Assembly (NCBI GenBank): GCA_964635295.1
Contig: CAZWOB010000100.1
Span: forward strand, 1 to 7,080
Direction: 5' to 3'
DNA: 7,080 bases
DNA from: Waddlia sp964635295
Lineage (GTDB): Bacteria; Chlamydiota; Chlamydiia; Chlamydiales; Waddliaceae
Shown piece by piece: positions 1-5,705 of the stretch (the stretch's first letter is position 1; every line of letters begins with the position of its first letter). A program made the translations under genes and the position numbers. The notes under the pieces were generated by a model, which ran no database searches, was not told the origin of the DNA, and saw nothing but the letters and a program-made list of their open reading frames with translations.

Positions 1-834
1 GGTTTTCGTATCAACAAATAACGTACCAATAACTGTGTATCCGCCGACAAGCGATGTGGTAAATGGGGATGAAAAATGATTCTCGAAAGTTTGGGAAATA
101 GAATAGGAATAATTAAAATCGAAAAACCAGCAAGAGTTAAGAAAATAACTTACACCTAATTGCAATGTACCTCCCCAGATCCAATCGGAAGTTGAAAAAC
201 TCACCGGCACACCTGTCGCTTCACGTGGAAGACCCTCCCTGTTAGCAAATCCAAATGCCTGGTAGATATCTGTTTCTGCATCAAATAAGGACGGACCTAT
301 CCCCAGATAGATTTTATAATCTCTAACACACGTACCAAAAAACGCCAGGAAATCTAATCGGTGAGTGATCTTGCTTTGAGCGGACTTGGTTATCACATTG
401 CCTGTAAAACTCTCATCCATTTCTTCAGCAACAGGATCGAGAAAGCCTGCCTGAGGAGTGTCAAGGAGCTTGTCAGTTGAAGTGAGATCCAGATATTGAT
501 AGACGAATTTTAAACCCCAAAAATTGTTGCTGCATCTAAAAAAATCGGTATATCCAACTTGAACGACAGGCGCTAAGGTGTCTAATGTTTGAGAAAGTGG
601 TGCAGCGGGCCCACCAGCTTCCCCAGTTGCCACAAGAGTTTCAGTTTCATCATAAACGTCTCCATTGCCGGTCGCGCTATAATTTTGTTCAAATTTAACA
701 GTATTATAACTTGCGCCCAGTCCAAAAAAATATCCGCATTGCTGTGGAACTCCACAACATGCTCCGTCGGCAGAAACTATTGATGGCGTATGCATTAAGA
801 GTGAAAACAAACATAATTGAAAAAATTTATTCAT
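1..834 (-). CDS. Outer-membrane beta-barrel protein, 3' end cut off by window edge
   Basis: An open frame of 278 codons runs without a stop from an ATG at 834 to the left edge, so the C-terminus is missing. The start is supported by GAAGGA (840-845) five bases upstream. Residues 1-22 form a signal peptide (short positive start, hydrophobic core, probable cleavage after VSA). The mature part has alternating, aromatic-rich strands separated by polar loops, for example around residues 34-48, 91-117, 158-182 and 218-245, as expected for an OmpA-like or porin-like barrel. Six cysteines are seen in the mature part: 26, 27, 33, 101, 169 and 235. The first three cluster just after the cleavage site. 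Disulfide-linked cysteine-rich outer-membrane proteins are a known chlamydial trait, but this does not prove the lineage. I cannot name a specific family. The gene is divergent from the DDAH gene. Barrel call fairly sure; substrate unknown. Confidence 0.75.
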   Translation of the reverse strand, partial: MNKFFQLCLFSLLMHTPSIVSADGACCGVPQQCGYFFGLGASYNTVKFEQNYSATGNGDVYDETETLVATGEAGGPAAPLSQTLDTLAPVVQVGYTDFFRCSNNFWGLKFVYQYLDLTSTDKLLDTPQAGFLDPVAEEMDESFTGNVITKSAQSKITHRLDFLAFFGTCVRDYKIYLGIGPSLFDAETDIYQAFGFANREGLPREATGVPVSFSTSDWIWGGTLQLGVSYFLNSCWFFDFNYSYSISQTFENHFSSPFTTSLVGGYTVIGTLFVDTKT

Positions 835-869
835 CACAGTCCTTCTACGTAAGACAAATTAAAGAAAAT

Positions 870-898
870 TTATTAGCAAGTTTCTATTTAATCCCCAA
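870..898 (-). promoter_or_regulatory. Weak candidate promoter for the outer-membrane protein gene
   Basis: On the minus strand TTGGGG (898-893) and TAATAA (875-870) are separated by 17 bases, about 35 bases upstream of the ATG at 834. Each hexamer matches only three consensus positions. The region is AT-rich, so chance matches are likely. It is listed because it is the best-spaced pair seen. Confidence 0.22.
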
Positions 899-942
899 GA
901 AAAATAAAAAGCGATCATGAAGCAACGGACTCAAGTTAAACT

Positions 943-971
943 TTGACAGATATCGGCCCAGTGACTAATCT
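943..971 (+). promoter_or_regulatory. Candidate sigma70-type promoter for the DDAH gene
   Basis: A perfect -35 hexamer TTGACA (943-948) is followed after 17 bases by TAATCT (966-971), which keeps the key T, A and final T of a -10 box. Transcription would start near 978, giving a leader of about 29 bases before the ATG at 1007, with AGGAA at 994-998 as the ribosome binding site. The -10 box is weak, so the -35 element carries most of the support. Confidence 0.5.
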
Positions 972-1006
972 GCAATATCCAAAAAGCGACAACAGGAATT
1001 ATCCCT

Positions 1007-1867
1007 ATGAGAATCCCAAGCTTGCTAATGTTCATCCTCATTTCAATTGGAACAGTATACGGAGAAGGACACTTTGATTATTCGACCGCACTAGTCCGTG
1101 AATTGGCGGATACATTTTGCGACAGTCTCAAGCAGGAAAATCCGGAACAGCCCATCGATTTAGAACTTGCCAAGCATCAACATCACACCTACTCAGAACT
1201 TGTCTGCAGTTTAGTGACGCATGCAATTTATCTCCCAAGCGATCCTATGCACCCCGACTGCAATTTTATCGAAGATACCGCTATCTTAGTTGGAAATGAA
1301 GCTGTCATCAGTCGTATGGGCGCTCAATCGCGACGCGGTGAAGAAATTCCTGTGATGGAGGCCTTGGAAGATTTAAACCTATCCCAGATCCACCGCATCA
1401 CAGCACCAGCCACTATGGACGGCGGTGATATTCTATACACAGGACGCCACCTGTTTGTCGGTCAAAGCAATCGGACAAATAAAAAAGGCCTCACACAACT
1501 CTCGCAGATTTTCTCGGACAAGTTGCCGGTGATCCCTATTGAAGTAGAGGGATCACTTCATCTAAAATCGACAGTCAGCCAGCTTGATTTTGACACCTTG
1601 ATCGTCTCTGATGACGCAGAAGGACATCGCGTTCAAAACGCAATTGAATTGGCAACTCCCTTTTACCAATTTATATCTGTCCCAGACCGTGTAGCGGCTA
1701 ATGTACTGAGAATTGGAAACACACTGATTATCCAGGCGGGTTTTCCCGATAGCGAAGCGATCTTGAGACACGCTGCTGAAGAGCGACACTTGGAAGTGAT
1801 CACGCTGGAGATGAGCGAACTGATAAAAGCAGACGGCGCACTGACTTGCGGAAGTCTCCTCTTTTAA
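1007..1867 (+). CDS. ddaH: Dimethylargininase (DDAH) with signal peptide
   Basis: Predicted NG,NG-dimethylarginine dimethylaminohydrolase, which hydrolyses asymmetric dimethylarginine to citrulline and dimethylamine. It belongs to the guanidino-modifying (amidinotransferase/deiminase) fold. Family motifs occur in order: ALVREL near residue 28, PDCNFIEDTA (83-92), GAQSRRGE, MDGGDILYTGR (137-147), VGQSNRTN, LHLKS with the expected catalytic His185, and DGALTCGSLLF at the C-terminus with nucleophile Cys281. E89 or D138 probably completes the active site. The order and wording resemble animal DDAH as much as the short Pseudomonas type. Residues 1-20 (MRIPSLLMFILISIGTVYGE) are a hydrophobic signal peptide that precedes the usual N-terminus of the family, so the enzyme is probably exported. 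AGGAA at 994-998 supports the start. The gene is followed 32 bp downstream by a membrane protein gene. Arginine deiminase is less likely given the eukaryotic-DDAH-like motifs. Confidence 0.88.
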   Translation: MRIPSLLMFILISIGTVYGEGHFDYSTALVRELADTFCDSLKQENPEQPIDLELAKHQHHTYSELVCSLVTHAIYLPSDPMHPDCNFIEDTAILVGNEAVISRMGAQSRRGEEIPVMEALEDLNLSQIHRITAPATMDGGDILYTGRHLFVGQSNRTNKKGLTQLSQIFSDKLPVIPIEVEGSLHLKSTVSQLDFDTLIVSDDAEGHRVQNAIELATPFYQFISVPDRVAANVLRIGNTLIIQAGFPDSEAILRHAAEERHLEVITLEMSELIKADGALTCGSLLF

Positions 1868-1899
1868 TCTGACTTAGCTCTTGCAAAAGGAATCGGAAA

Positions 1900-2274
1900 A
1901 TGAATTTGATGCACATCATGATCGCTCTCCTTTTCTTCACATTCTTCTGCGCAGCAGCAGTATTAATTATAGCATTGGTAAGGTCAAAGAAACTCAAATA
2001 CATCAATCTATTGGCAAACATTAACCAAAAAGTTTTCATGACCTTCTGGTTGGGCTCCTTTTTTGCCAGCTTGTATTTATTCCTAAATACCTTTGCCAGA
2101 GGTTTTCTCAACAAAGACTTTTTTCTTGACGCATTCGCCTATGGTAAGGAAAAGCCCGGAACATTTTTCTATCTCGGAGGTGTATGCTTTGTAACGGTAA
2201 CGCTATTGGTGTACATTGTCAGAATTGCCGGTAAACGGGTATACATCCGCATACAGAACACTAGAAAGCCTTAA
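1900..2274 (+). CDS. Small three-helix membrane protein, unknown function
   Basis: A 124-residue protein that I do not recognise. It has three hydrophobic segments, about residues 7-28, 45-66 and 89-110. Between helices two and three is a loop holding GFLNKDFFLDAF and a KEKPG stretch. The C-terminus is basic (GKRVYIRIQNTRKP), which suggests it lies in the cytoplasm. An AAAGGA site eight bases upstream of the ATG supports the start. It begins 32 bp after the DDAH stop with no hairpin between, so the two are probably co-transcribed. Its last 14 bases overlap the 3' end of the opposing C45-like gene. The protein could anchor or assist something linked to DDAH, but nothing in the sequence shows that. 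An antisense open frame across it has no membrane-protein or family features and is not called. Confidence 0.7.
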   Translation: MNLMHIMIALLFFTFFCAAAVLIIALVRSKKLKYINLLANINQKVFMTFWLGSFFASLYLFLNTFARGFLNKDFFLDAFAYGKEKPGTFFYLGGVCFVTVTLLVYIVRIAGKRVYIRIQNTRKP

Positions 2275-3265
2275 ACAACTCCCCTTTCAGATCGGTTAGA
2301 ACCTTTGTGCTCGACGAAGGAACCTTATCATCTACTGTAAAAGGATGAAATGTGCCCCACGAATTTTCCTGGAGAAATTGATCCAGATATTCAGGCTTTT
2401 CACCACATGGCCATCCGTAACAATAATGCAAAGTCCTGGTGGACGGCTGTAAAATTTCAGCGCTCACGGTCCCCCAGGGCAATGGATATGCATCTTTGTC
2501 ATTTTGTTGACGTGTTCCATGATTGCAAATTGAAAACCCCCAAGCTTCAAGTAAGGGATTGGTTAAAGGATCCCTCTCTCTTTCTTCATGATCGGAAAGG
2601 ATGCGAGAAATGGCATTGACGTCAATCTTGCCCTTCCACTGTTCGAAAAGCTTCTGTCCATTTTGCAGCCGACAACCGTTATTGTTGTCAGGGTCCGCCC
2701 TGCTCGCTTTTGGATCGCCATACTGCATGGCATCCATCGACTGGTAGCAATTGACGGCAAAAACTACCCCAGGCTTCTCTTTGGAGAAAGTGTCGATCAA
2801 TTCAACACCAAAGCTACCCGCTTCCAGGTGGGCGATTGCCCCCTCGCTATCCGCCAACAGAACAGAAAATGGGGGCGATACTGCTTCAGCGCTCCGAAAT
2901 AGATCAATTCCCTCCTTAACATCACGACACTCGTTCATCAACCGTCTCGATAATAGAGAGAAAGAAATGGGGTGGGGATTTTTGGGTTGTGTCTCACTTT
3001 CGAACAATAGTGCGCATGTAAAGGAAAGCCCTGCAGCGTTGACCCCTCTTGTCGTATCTCCATCTTCGCAAAAATATCCCCTTTCAGCAAAAGAAGGGGG
3101 TCTCGTGACAACAAGCTCTGTACCGACATGAGCAATCCCTTTTTCAGGATGCACAATGCGGACAAATGTCCGTACATCATAGGGATCATCACTCACACTG
3201 CCGAGCAAAGCTTCGCCATTTGTTGTGCAACCTCTGCCAGTCACACCAATTAAAAAACACCCCAT
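2261..3265 (-). CDS. C45 / penicillin acyltransferase-like Ntn hydrolase
   Basis: A 334-residue protein of the peptidase C45 (acyl-CoA:6-aminopenicillanate acyltransferase-like) group of N-terminal nucleophile hydrolases, which cleave or transfer amide-linked acyl groups. Evidence: a Cys very near the N-terminus (MGCFLIG, Cys3) followed about 14 residues later by the hairpin GEALLGSVSDDP; NAAGLSF (76-82); AVNCYQS (170-176); a DH motif (225-226) then SICNHG (246-250), like the family's DH...SICRH; and a C-terminal strand TRTLHYCYGWPCG. Cys3 fits the nucleophile position; Cys13 is too close to the second strand. It lacks the longer pro-segment of the fungal enzyme and has no signal peptide, so it would be cytosolic. 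An AAGGA site nine bases upstream supports the ATG at 3265. It lies 23 bp downstream of the AhpD-like gene, probably in one operon. Substrate unknown; the family also includes carcinine and beta-alanyl-dopamine hydrolases. Confidence 0.75.
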   Translation of the reverse strand: MGCFLIGVTGRGCTTNGEALLGSVSDDPYDVRTFVRIVHPEKGIAHVGTELVVTRPPSFAERGYFCEDGDTTRGVNAAGLSFTCALLFESETQPKNPHPISFSLLSRRLMNECRDVKEGIDLFRSAEAVSPPFSVLLADSEGAIAHLEAGSFGVELIDTFSKEKPGVVFAVNCYQSMDAMQYGDPKASRADPDNNNGCRLQNGQKLFEQWKGKIDVNAISRILSDHEERERDPLTNPLLEAWGFSICNHGTRQQNDKDAYPLPWGTVSAEILQPSTRTLHYCYGWPCGEKPEYLDQFLQENSWGTFHPFTVDDKVPSSSTKVLTDLKGELFKAF

Positions 3266-3288
3266 TGCTTAGAATCCTTTACTTAAAT

Positions 3289-3843
3289 CTATCCTTTAAA
3301 TCTTCTCTCAAAAAAACCTTGAGAAGGGACTTCCAAAGCCGTATTAAATCGGCTGGAGCAGTTTTGAAAGGCTATCAAGGCGGTCAGCTCTATCACTTCA
3401 TCATCTGAAAAATGTTCCCTCACTTCAGCAAATAGCGCATCTGTCACTCTGTTAGGAGTATTTGAGATCGCTTCGGCATATTTCAGGGCAGCTTTCTCTT
3501 TTTCGCTAAAGAGACTGCTTCTTTCAAGCTGATCAAGCTCGTCCAATAGTTTCCTATCACCTTTCCTCTCAACGTATAACGCGGAGTTGATATCGACACA
3601 AAAGGGACATTTGACGATCTGAGAAATGCGGGTGCAGATGAGCGCTCGAAGCCTGGGCGAGATGGGTGACGATTTTCTGTTCAAAGCTCCATAAAACAAA
3701 GAAAGCCCCTGAAAGACTTTAGGCGACCGCCCCCAAAGTTTGGCGGATTCCAATACCTCCCCATACTTCCTTTTTTGAAGCCAAAAAATCAACCTCACAT
3801 ACCATGGATAGTCGTGGATGGGTTTGACATCTAGTCTTGGCAT
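3289..3843 (-). CDS. AhpD-like / carboxymuconolactone decarboxylase family protein
   Basis: A 184-residue, mostly helical protein with the CMD/AhpD core. Residues 60-100 read PISPRLRALICTRISQIVKCPFCVDIN..., the usual helix leading to a CxxC pair (Cys79, Cys82). In AhpD a His follows the second Cys by four residues; here it is Asn86. The later part (KEKAALKYAEAISNTPNRVTD, then a VIELTALIAFQN helix) is typical of the family. Such proteins are often thiol peroxidases or reductases, but many are uncharacterised. GGAGGT (3852-3847) ahead of the ATG at 3843 fixes the start; an in-frame TTG at 3861 lies upstream of that site and is rejected. It is the first gene of a likely two-gene unit with the C45-like hydrolase and is divergent from kynureninase. 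No signal peptide. Specific function not assignable. Confidence 0.8.
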   Translation of the reverse strand: MPRLDVKPIHDYPWYVRLIFWLQKRKYGEVLESAKLWGRSPKVFQGLSLFYGALNRKSSPISPRLRALICTRISQIVKCPFCVDINSALYVERKGDRKLLDELDQLERSSLFSEKEKAALKYAEAISNTPNRVTDALFAEVREHFSDDEVIELTALIAFQNCSSRFNTALEVPSQGFFERRFKG

Positions 3844-3880
3844 ATGACCTCCGAATACCAATCACTGTTGGCTCCTGTGC

Positions 3881-3909
3881 GTTTTACCTCTCTTTCTAAA
3901 CCATTGCAA
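3881..3909 (-). promoter_or_regulatory. Candidate promoter for the AhpD-like/C45 unit
   Basis: On the minus strand TTGCAA (3909-3904) is followed after exactly 17 bases by TAAAAC (3886-3881); each hexamer matches the sigma70 consensus at four of six positions. Transcription would begin near 3875, about 30 bases before the ATG at 3843, with GGAGGT in between. The -35 hexamer is a palindrome and is the same six base pairs proposed as the -35 of the divergent kynureninase promoter. Confidence 0.42.
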
Positions 3910-3932
3910 ATATCATTTCCAGAACCTATATT
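3904..3932 (+). promoter_or_regulatory. Candidate sigma70-type promoter for kynureninase
   Basis: TTGCAA (3904-3909), four of six -35 matches, is followed after 17 bases by TATATT (3927-3932), five of six -10 matches. The predicted start near 3939 gives a leader of about 22 bases, containing GGTGGAG six bases before the ATG at 3961. No operator is evident beyond the shared palindromic TTGCAA. Confidence 0.52.
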
Positions 3933-3960
3933 CATTTCCTCATCTACGGTGGAGTAAACA

Positions 3961-5370
3961 ATGAAACGAACTATTGCCATTCTTCTGACTAGTGTATTCT
4001 ACGCTTCTGCAGCGGCGAGTTCAGGCTCGTCTTTAACTGGACCTCAACTCGACCAGATGGATCCTATCTCCCACACAAAAGACCTCTTTAATATCCCGGA
4101 AGGAGTGATCCATCTTGGGGGACATTCTCTAGGACCGACTTATCAAGGCTCTGTAGACAGAGTCCTCTATGAATACCAGGTAAGGAATGATCTGATCCTT
4201 GGCGGGCATTTCGCTTCTACTCACCCCGCCGCCGAAGGCAACCCTGACCAGGGAAGACATTGGTTTGATTGCGACCGAAATGTTAAAGCGTTGGAAGCCC
4301 TTGGGCAAATGGTGGGAGCTTCACCCGACGAACTCGTCATGGGGAACAGTCTGACCGTAAACAATGTCCTGATGATCCAGGCTTTTTACAGACCGAACAT
4401 CTCCACAGGACGCTACAAAATCCTTCTGATGGAACACAGTTTCGCATCTGATCAGGCTGTCGTCATGTCGGTCCTTCGTCAAAAGCTGCAACTCCTCAAA
4501 GATAACGGAGTTGAGTTCGACCTCCCCGATGATCCGTTTGAATTTAGAAAAGCGTTTGTGATAGAACTGAAAAGCGATGGAAACGGTTTATACGATTTGA
4601 ATGAACTTGAGGAGATCACCAAAAACAAGGGCCATGAAATCGCGTTAGCGCACTTGGAGGCCATCCCTTTTACAACCGGTCAGCGCTTCTATCGACCTGA
4701 AGCGGTGCAACTATTGAAAAAACAAGGCATCCGTGTTGGCTTTGATCTTGCCCATATGGTCGGTAACCGAGCGGTAAAACTTTCTGCCGATGGGGTCGAT
4801 TATGCGACATGGTGCGGATATAAATATCTCACTGCGTCAGCTGGAGGTGTAGGTGGCTATTTTATCCATAAAGCGAATGTTCCCTTTGTCGACTACTTTC
4901 CCGCGCAAGGCTGGAAATCGATGCAGTCCGAACGCGTTTTCGATGTCATCCACAGTTGGGACCCGACAATTTTTTATCAGGATGCAAGAAGCACACGTCT
5001 TGGAAACCCTCCCCCCATTCCCATGGCAGATGCTCAAGCTGTACTTGAGCTCTATCACGATCTGGGTATTGAGCAAATAGAAGAGAAATCAGAAAAACTG
5101 ACAACATTCCTTATTGAACAGCTGGATATGCAGCTCAAGGATTCCATTGAATGGATCACCCCCTTAAATCCAGAAGAACGCGGCGCGATGCTTGTCTTCA
5201 AGATCAACACCGAAAAACAGGCATCGACGATTGAGGAAGAACTCCTCAAGCGTGGTTTTGCTGTCGATGTGCGCCCTCCTGCAAACATACGCGTCATGCC
5301 CCACCCTTTATACGTCAGCTTCAAAGAGGTCGAAGCATTCGCTAAAGCTCTGAAGGATGTTTGTTTTTAA
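3961..5370 (+). CDS. kynU: Kynureninase with N-terminal signal peptide
   Basis: Predicted PLP-dependent kynureninase, cleaving kynurenine to anthranilate and alanine (and 3-hydroxykynurenine to 3-hydroxyanthranilate). The match runs full length: LDQMDPISHTKDLFNIPEGV (about 30-50) then HLGGHSLGP, as in the family's GNSLG; GNSLTVNN (128-135); GFDLAHMVGN; WCGYKYLTASAGGVGGYFIH with PLP lysine Lys288; RLGNPPPIP; and EERGAML near the C-terminus. At 469 residues it is near the upper end of the family. The extra N-terminus, residues 1 to about 20 (MKRTIAILLTSVFYASAAAS), is a Sec-type signal peptide lying before the point where bacterial kynureninases normally begin; no twin arginine is seen. GGAG six bases upstream supports this ATG, and the next in-frame ATG (Met33) has no binding site. 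No trp genes are in the window. Its stop overlaps the opposing dodecin stop by four bases. Kynureninase call very secure; export is inferred. Confidence 0.93.
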   Translation: MKRTIAILLTSVFYASAAASSGSSLTGPQLDQMDPISHTKDLFNIPEGVIHLGGHSLGPTYQGSVDRVLYEYQVRNDLILGGHFASTHPAAEGNPDQGRHWFDCDRNVKALEALGQMVGASPDELVMGNSLTVNNVLMIQAFYRPNISTGRYKILLMEHSFASDQAVVMSVLRQKLQLLKDNGVEFDLPDDPFEFRKAFVIELKSDGNGLYDLNELEEITKNKGHEIALAHLEAIPFTTGQRFYRPEAVQLLKKQGIRVGFDLAHMVGNRAVKLSADGVDYATWCGYKYLTASAGGVGGYFIHKANVPFVDYFPAQGWKSMQSERVFDVIHSWDPTIFYQDARSTRLGNPPPIPMADAQAVLELYHDLGIEQIEEKSEKLTTFLIEQLDMQLKDSIEWITPLNPEERGAMLVFKINTEKQASTIEEELLKRGFAVDVRPPANIRVMPHPLYVSFKEVEAFAKALKDVCF

Positions 5371-5567
5371 TTTTCGACAACGAAGGTGATTTTCAAGATC
5401 GTTCGATAAGCAGTGACTGCCTGATTGTCAACGATCGCCTGAATCTCCTTAACATACACACCCTTAATGCCTGTCACAGATTTCGCTGCGTCTTTGACAC
5501 CATTTTGAATAGACTCCTCAACAGAAGACCCTTCAGAAATAACTTCAATAATTTTCGCTGTGGACAT
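5367..5567 (-). CDS. Dodecin-type flavin-binding protein
   Basis: A 66-residue protein matching the dodecin family: KIIEVISEGSSVEESIQNGV (5-24), a helix DAAKSV, then beta strands GIKGVYVKEIQAIVDN and AYRTILKITFVVEN. Dodecins form hollow twelve-subunit shells that store or buffer flavins in the cytoplasm. The usual flavin-stacking Trp is replaced by Tyr38 in the GVYVKE stretch, so an aromatic is kept. The start at 5567 matches the usual length and has a GAGAGG-like site just upstream. An ATG at 5582 with GAGGA five bases before it would add five residues and is a real alternative; a TTG at 5597 is less likely. The stop codon overlaps the kynureninase stop within a shared TTAA. Confidence 0.85.
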   Translation of the reverse strand: MSTAKIIEVISEGSSVEESIQNGVKDAAKSVTGIKGVYVKEIQAIVDNQAVTAYRTILKITFVVEN

Positions 5568-5601
5568 ATTCCCCTCTCCCATAAAATTCCTCGTCAATTA
5601 C

Positions 5602-5632
5602 ATAATACACTTTTTTTTATTTATTAAAACAA
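5602..5632 (-). promoter_or_regulatory. Weak candidate promoter for the dodecin gene
   Basis: On the minus strand TATTAT (5607-5602), five of six -10 matches, lies 35 bases upstream of the start at 5567. The nearest -35-like hexamer, TTGTTT (5632-5627), is 19 bases further up, which is longer than ideal. The spacer is an A-rich run. The -10 box is the better part of this call. Confidence 0.3.
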
Positions 5633-5658
5633 CGAGTAAGTATATTACTGATCCTTAA

Positions 5659-5687
5659 TTGTTTATACATTTTCTTAAAGATGTAAA
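5659..5687 (+). promoter_or_regulatory. Weak candidate promoter for the phosphoribosyltransferase gene
   Basis: TTGTTT (5659-5664) and TGTAAA (5682-5687) are 17 bases apart, matching three and four of six consensus positions. The predicted start would fall at about 5694, inside the ribosome binding site of the gene, which argues against it. The true promoter may lie further up in this AT-rich gap. Confidence 0.15.
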
Positions 5688-5691
5688 TTGC

Positions 5692-5699
5692 AAAAGGAG
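5692..5699 (+). promoter_or_regulatory. Ribosome binding site that sets a TTG start
   Basis: AAAAGGAG is a strong Shine-Dalgarno sequence. It lies three bases before TTG at 5703 and six before TTG at 5706, and overlaps the coding sequence if translation began at TTG 5688. The six-base spacing favours 5706. There is no in-frame ATG in this part of the frame. Confidence 0.65.
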
Positions 5700-5705
5700 A
5701 CATTG

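Noticed and set aside
589..920. Two short plus-strand open frames across the start of the outer-membrane protein gene
   Set aside because: They are antisense to the longer frame with a signal peptide and show no recognisable protein features.
1800..2114. Minus-strand open frame of 104 residues opposite the membrane protein gene
   Set aside because: No family motif, no good binding site, and it lies antisense to a frame with clear transmembrane segments and a proper Shine-Dalgarno sequence.
2350..3131. Several plus-strand open frames opposite the C45-like gene
   Set aside because: Overlap each other and are shadows of a gene with multiple family motifs on the other strand.
3844..3861. Upstream TTG start for the AhpD-like protein at 3861
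   Set aside because: GGAGGT lies between it and the ATG at 3843, so the ATG is the better start.
5609..5630. T-rich tract (eight Ts at 5611-5618) that could be a terminator tail
   Set aside because: No stem-loop precedes it on the plus strand; it falls in the promoter/leader region of the dodecin gene.
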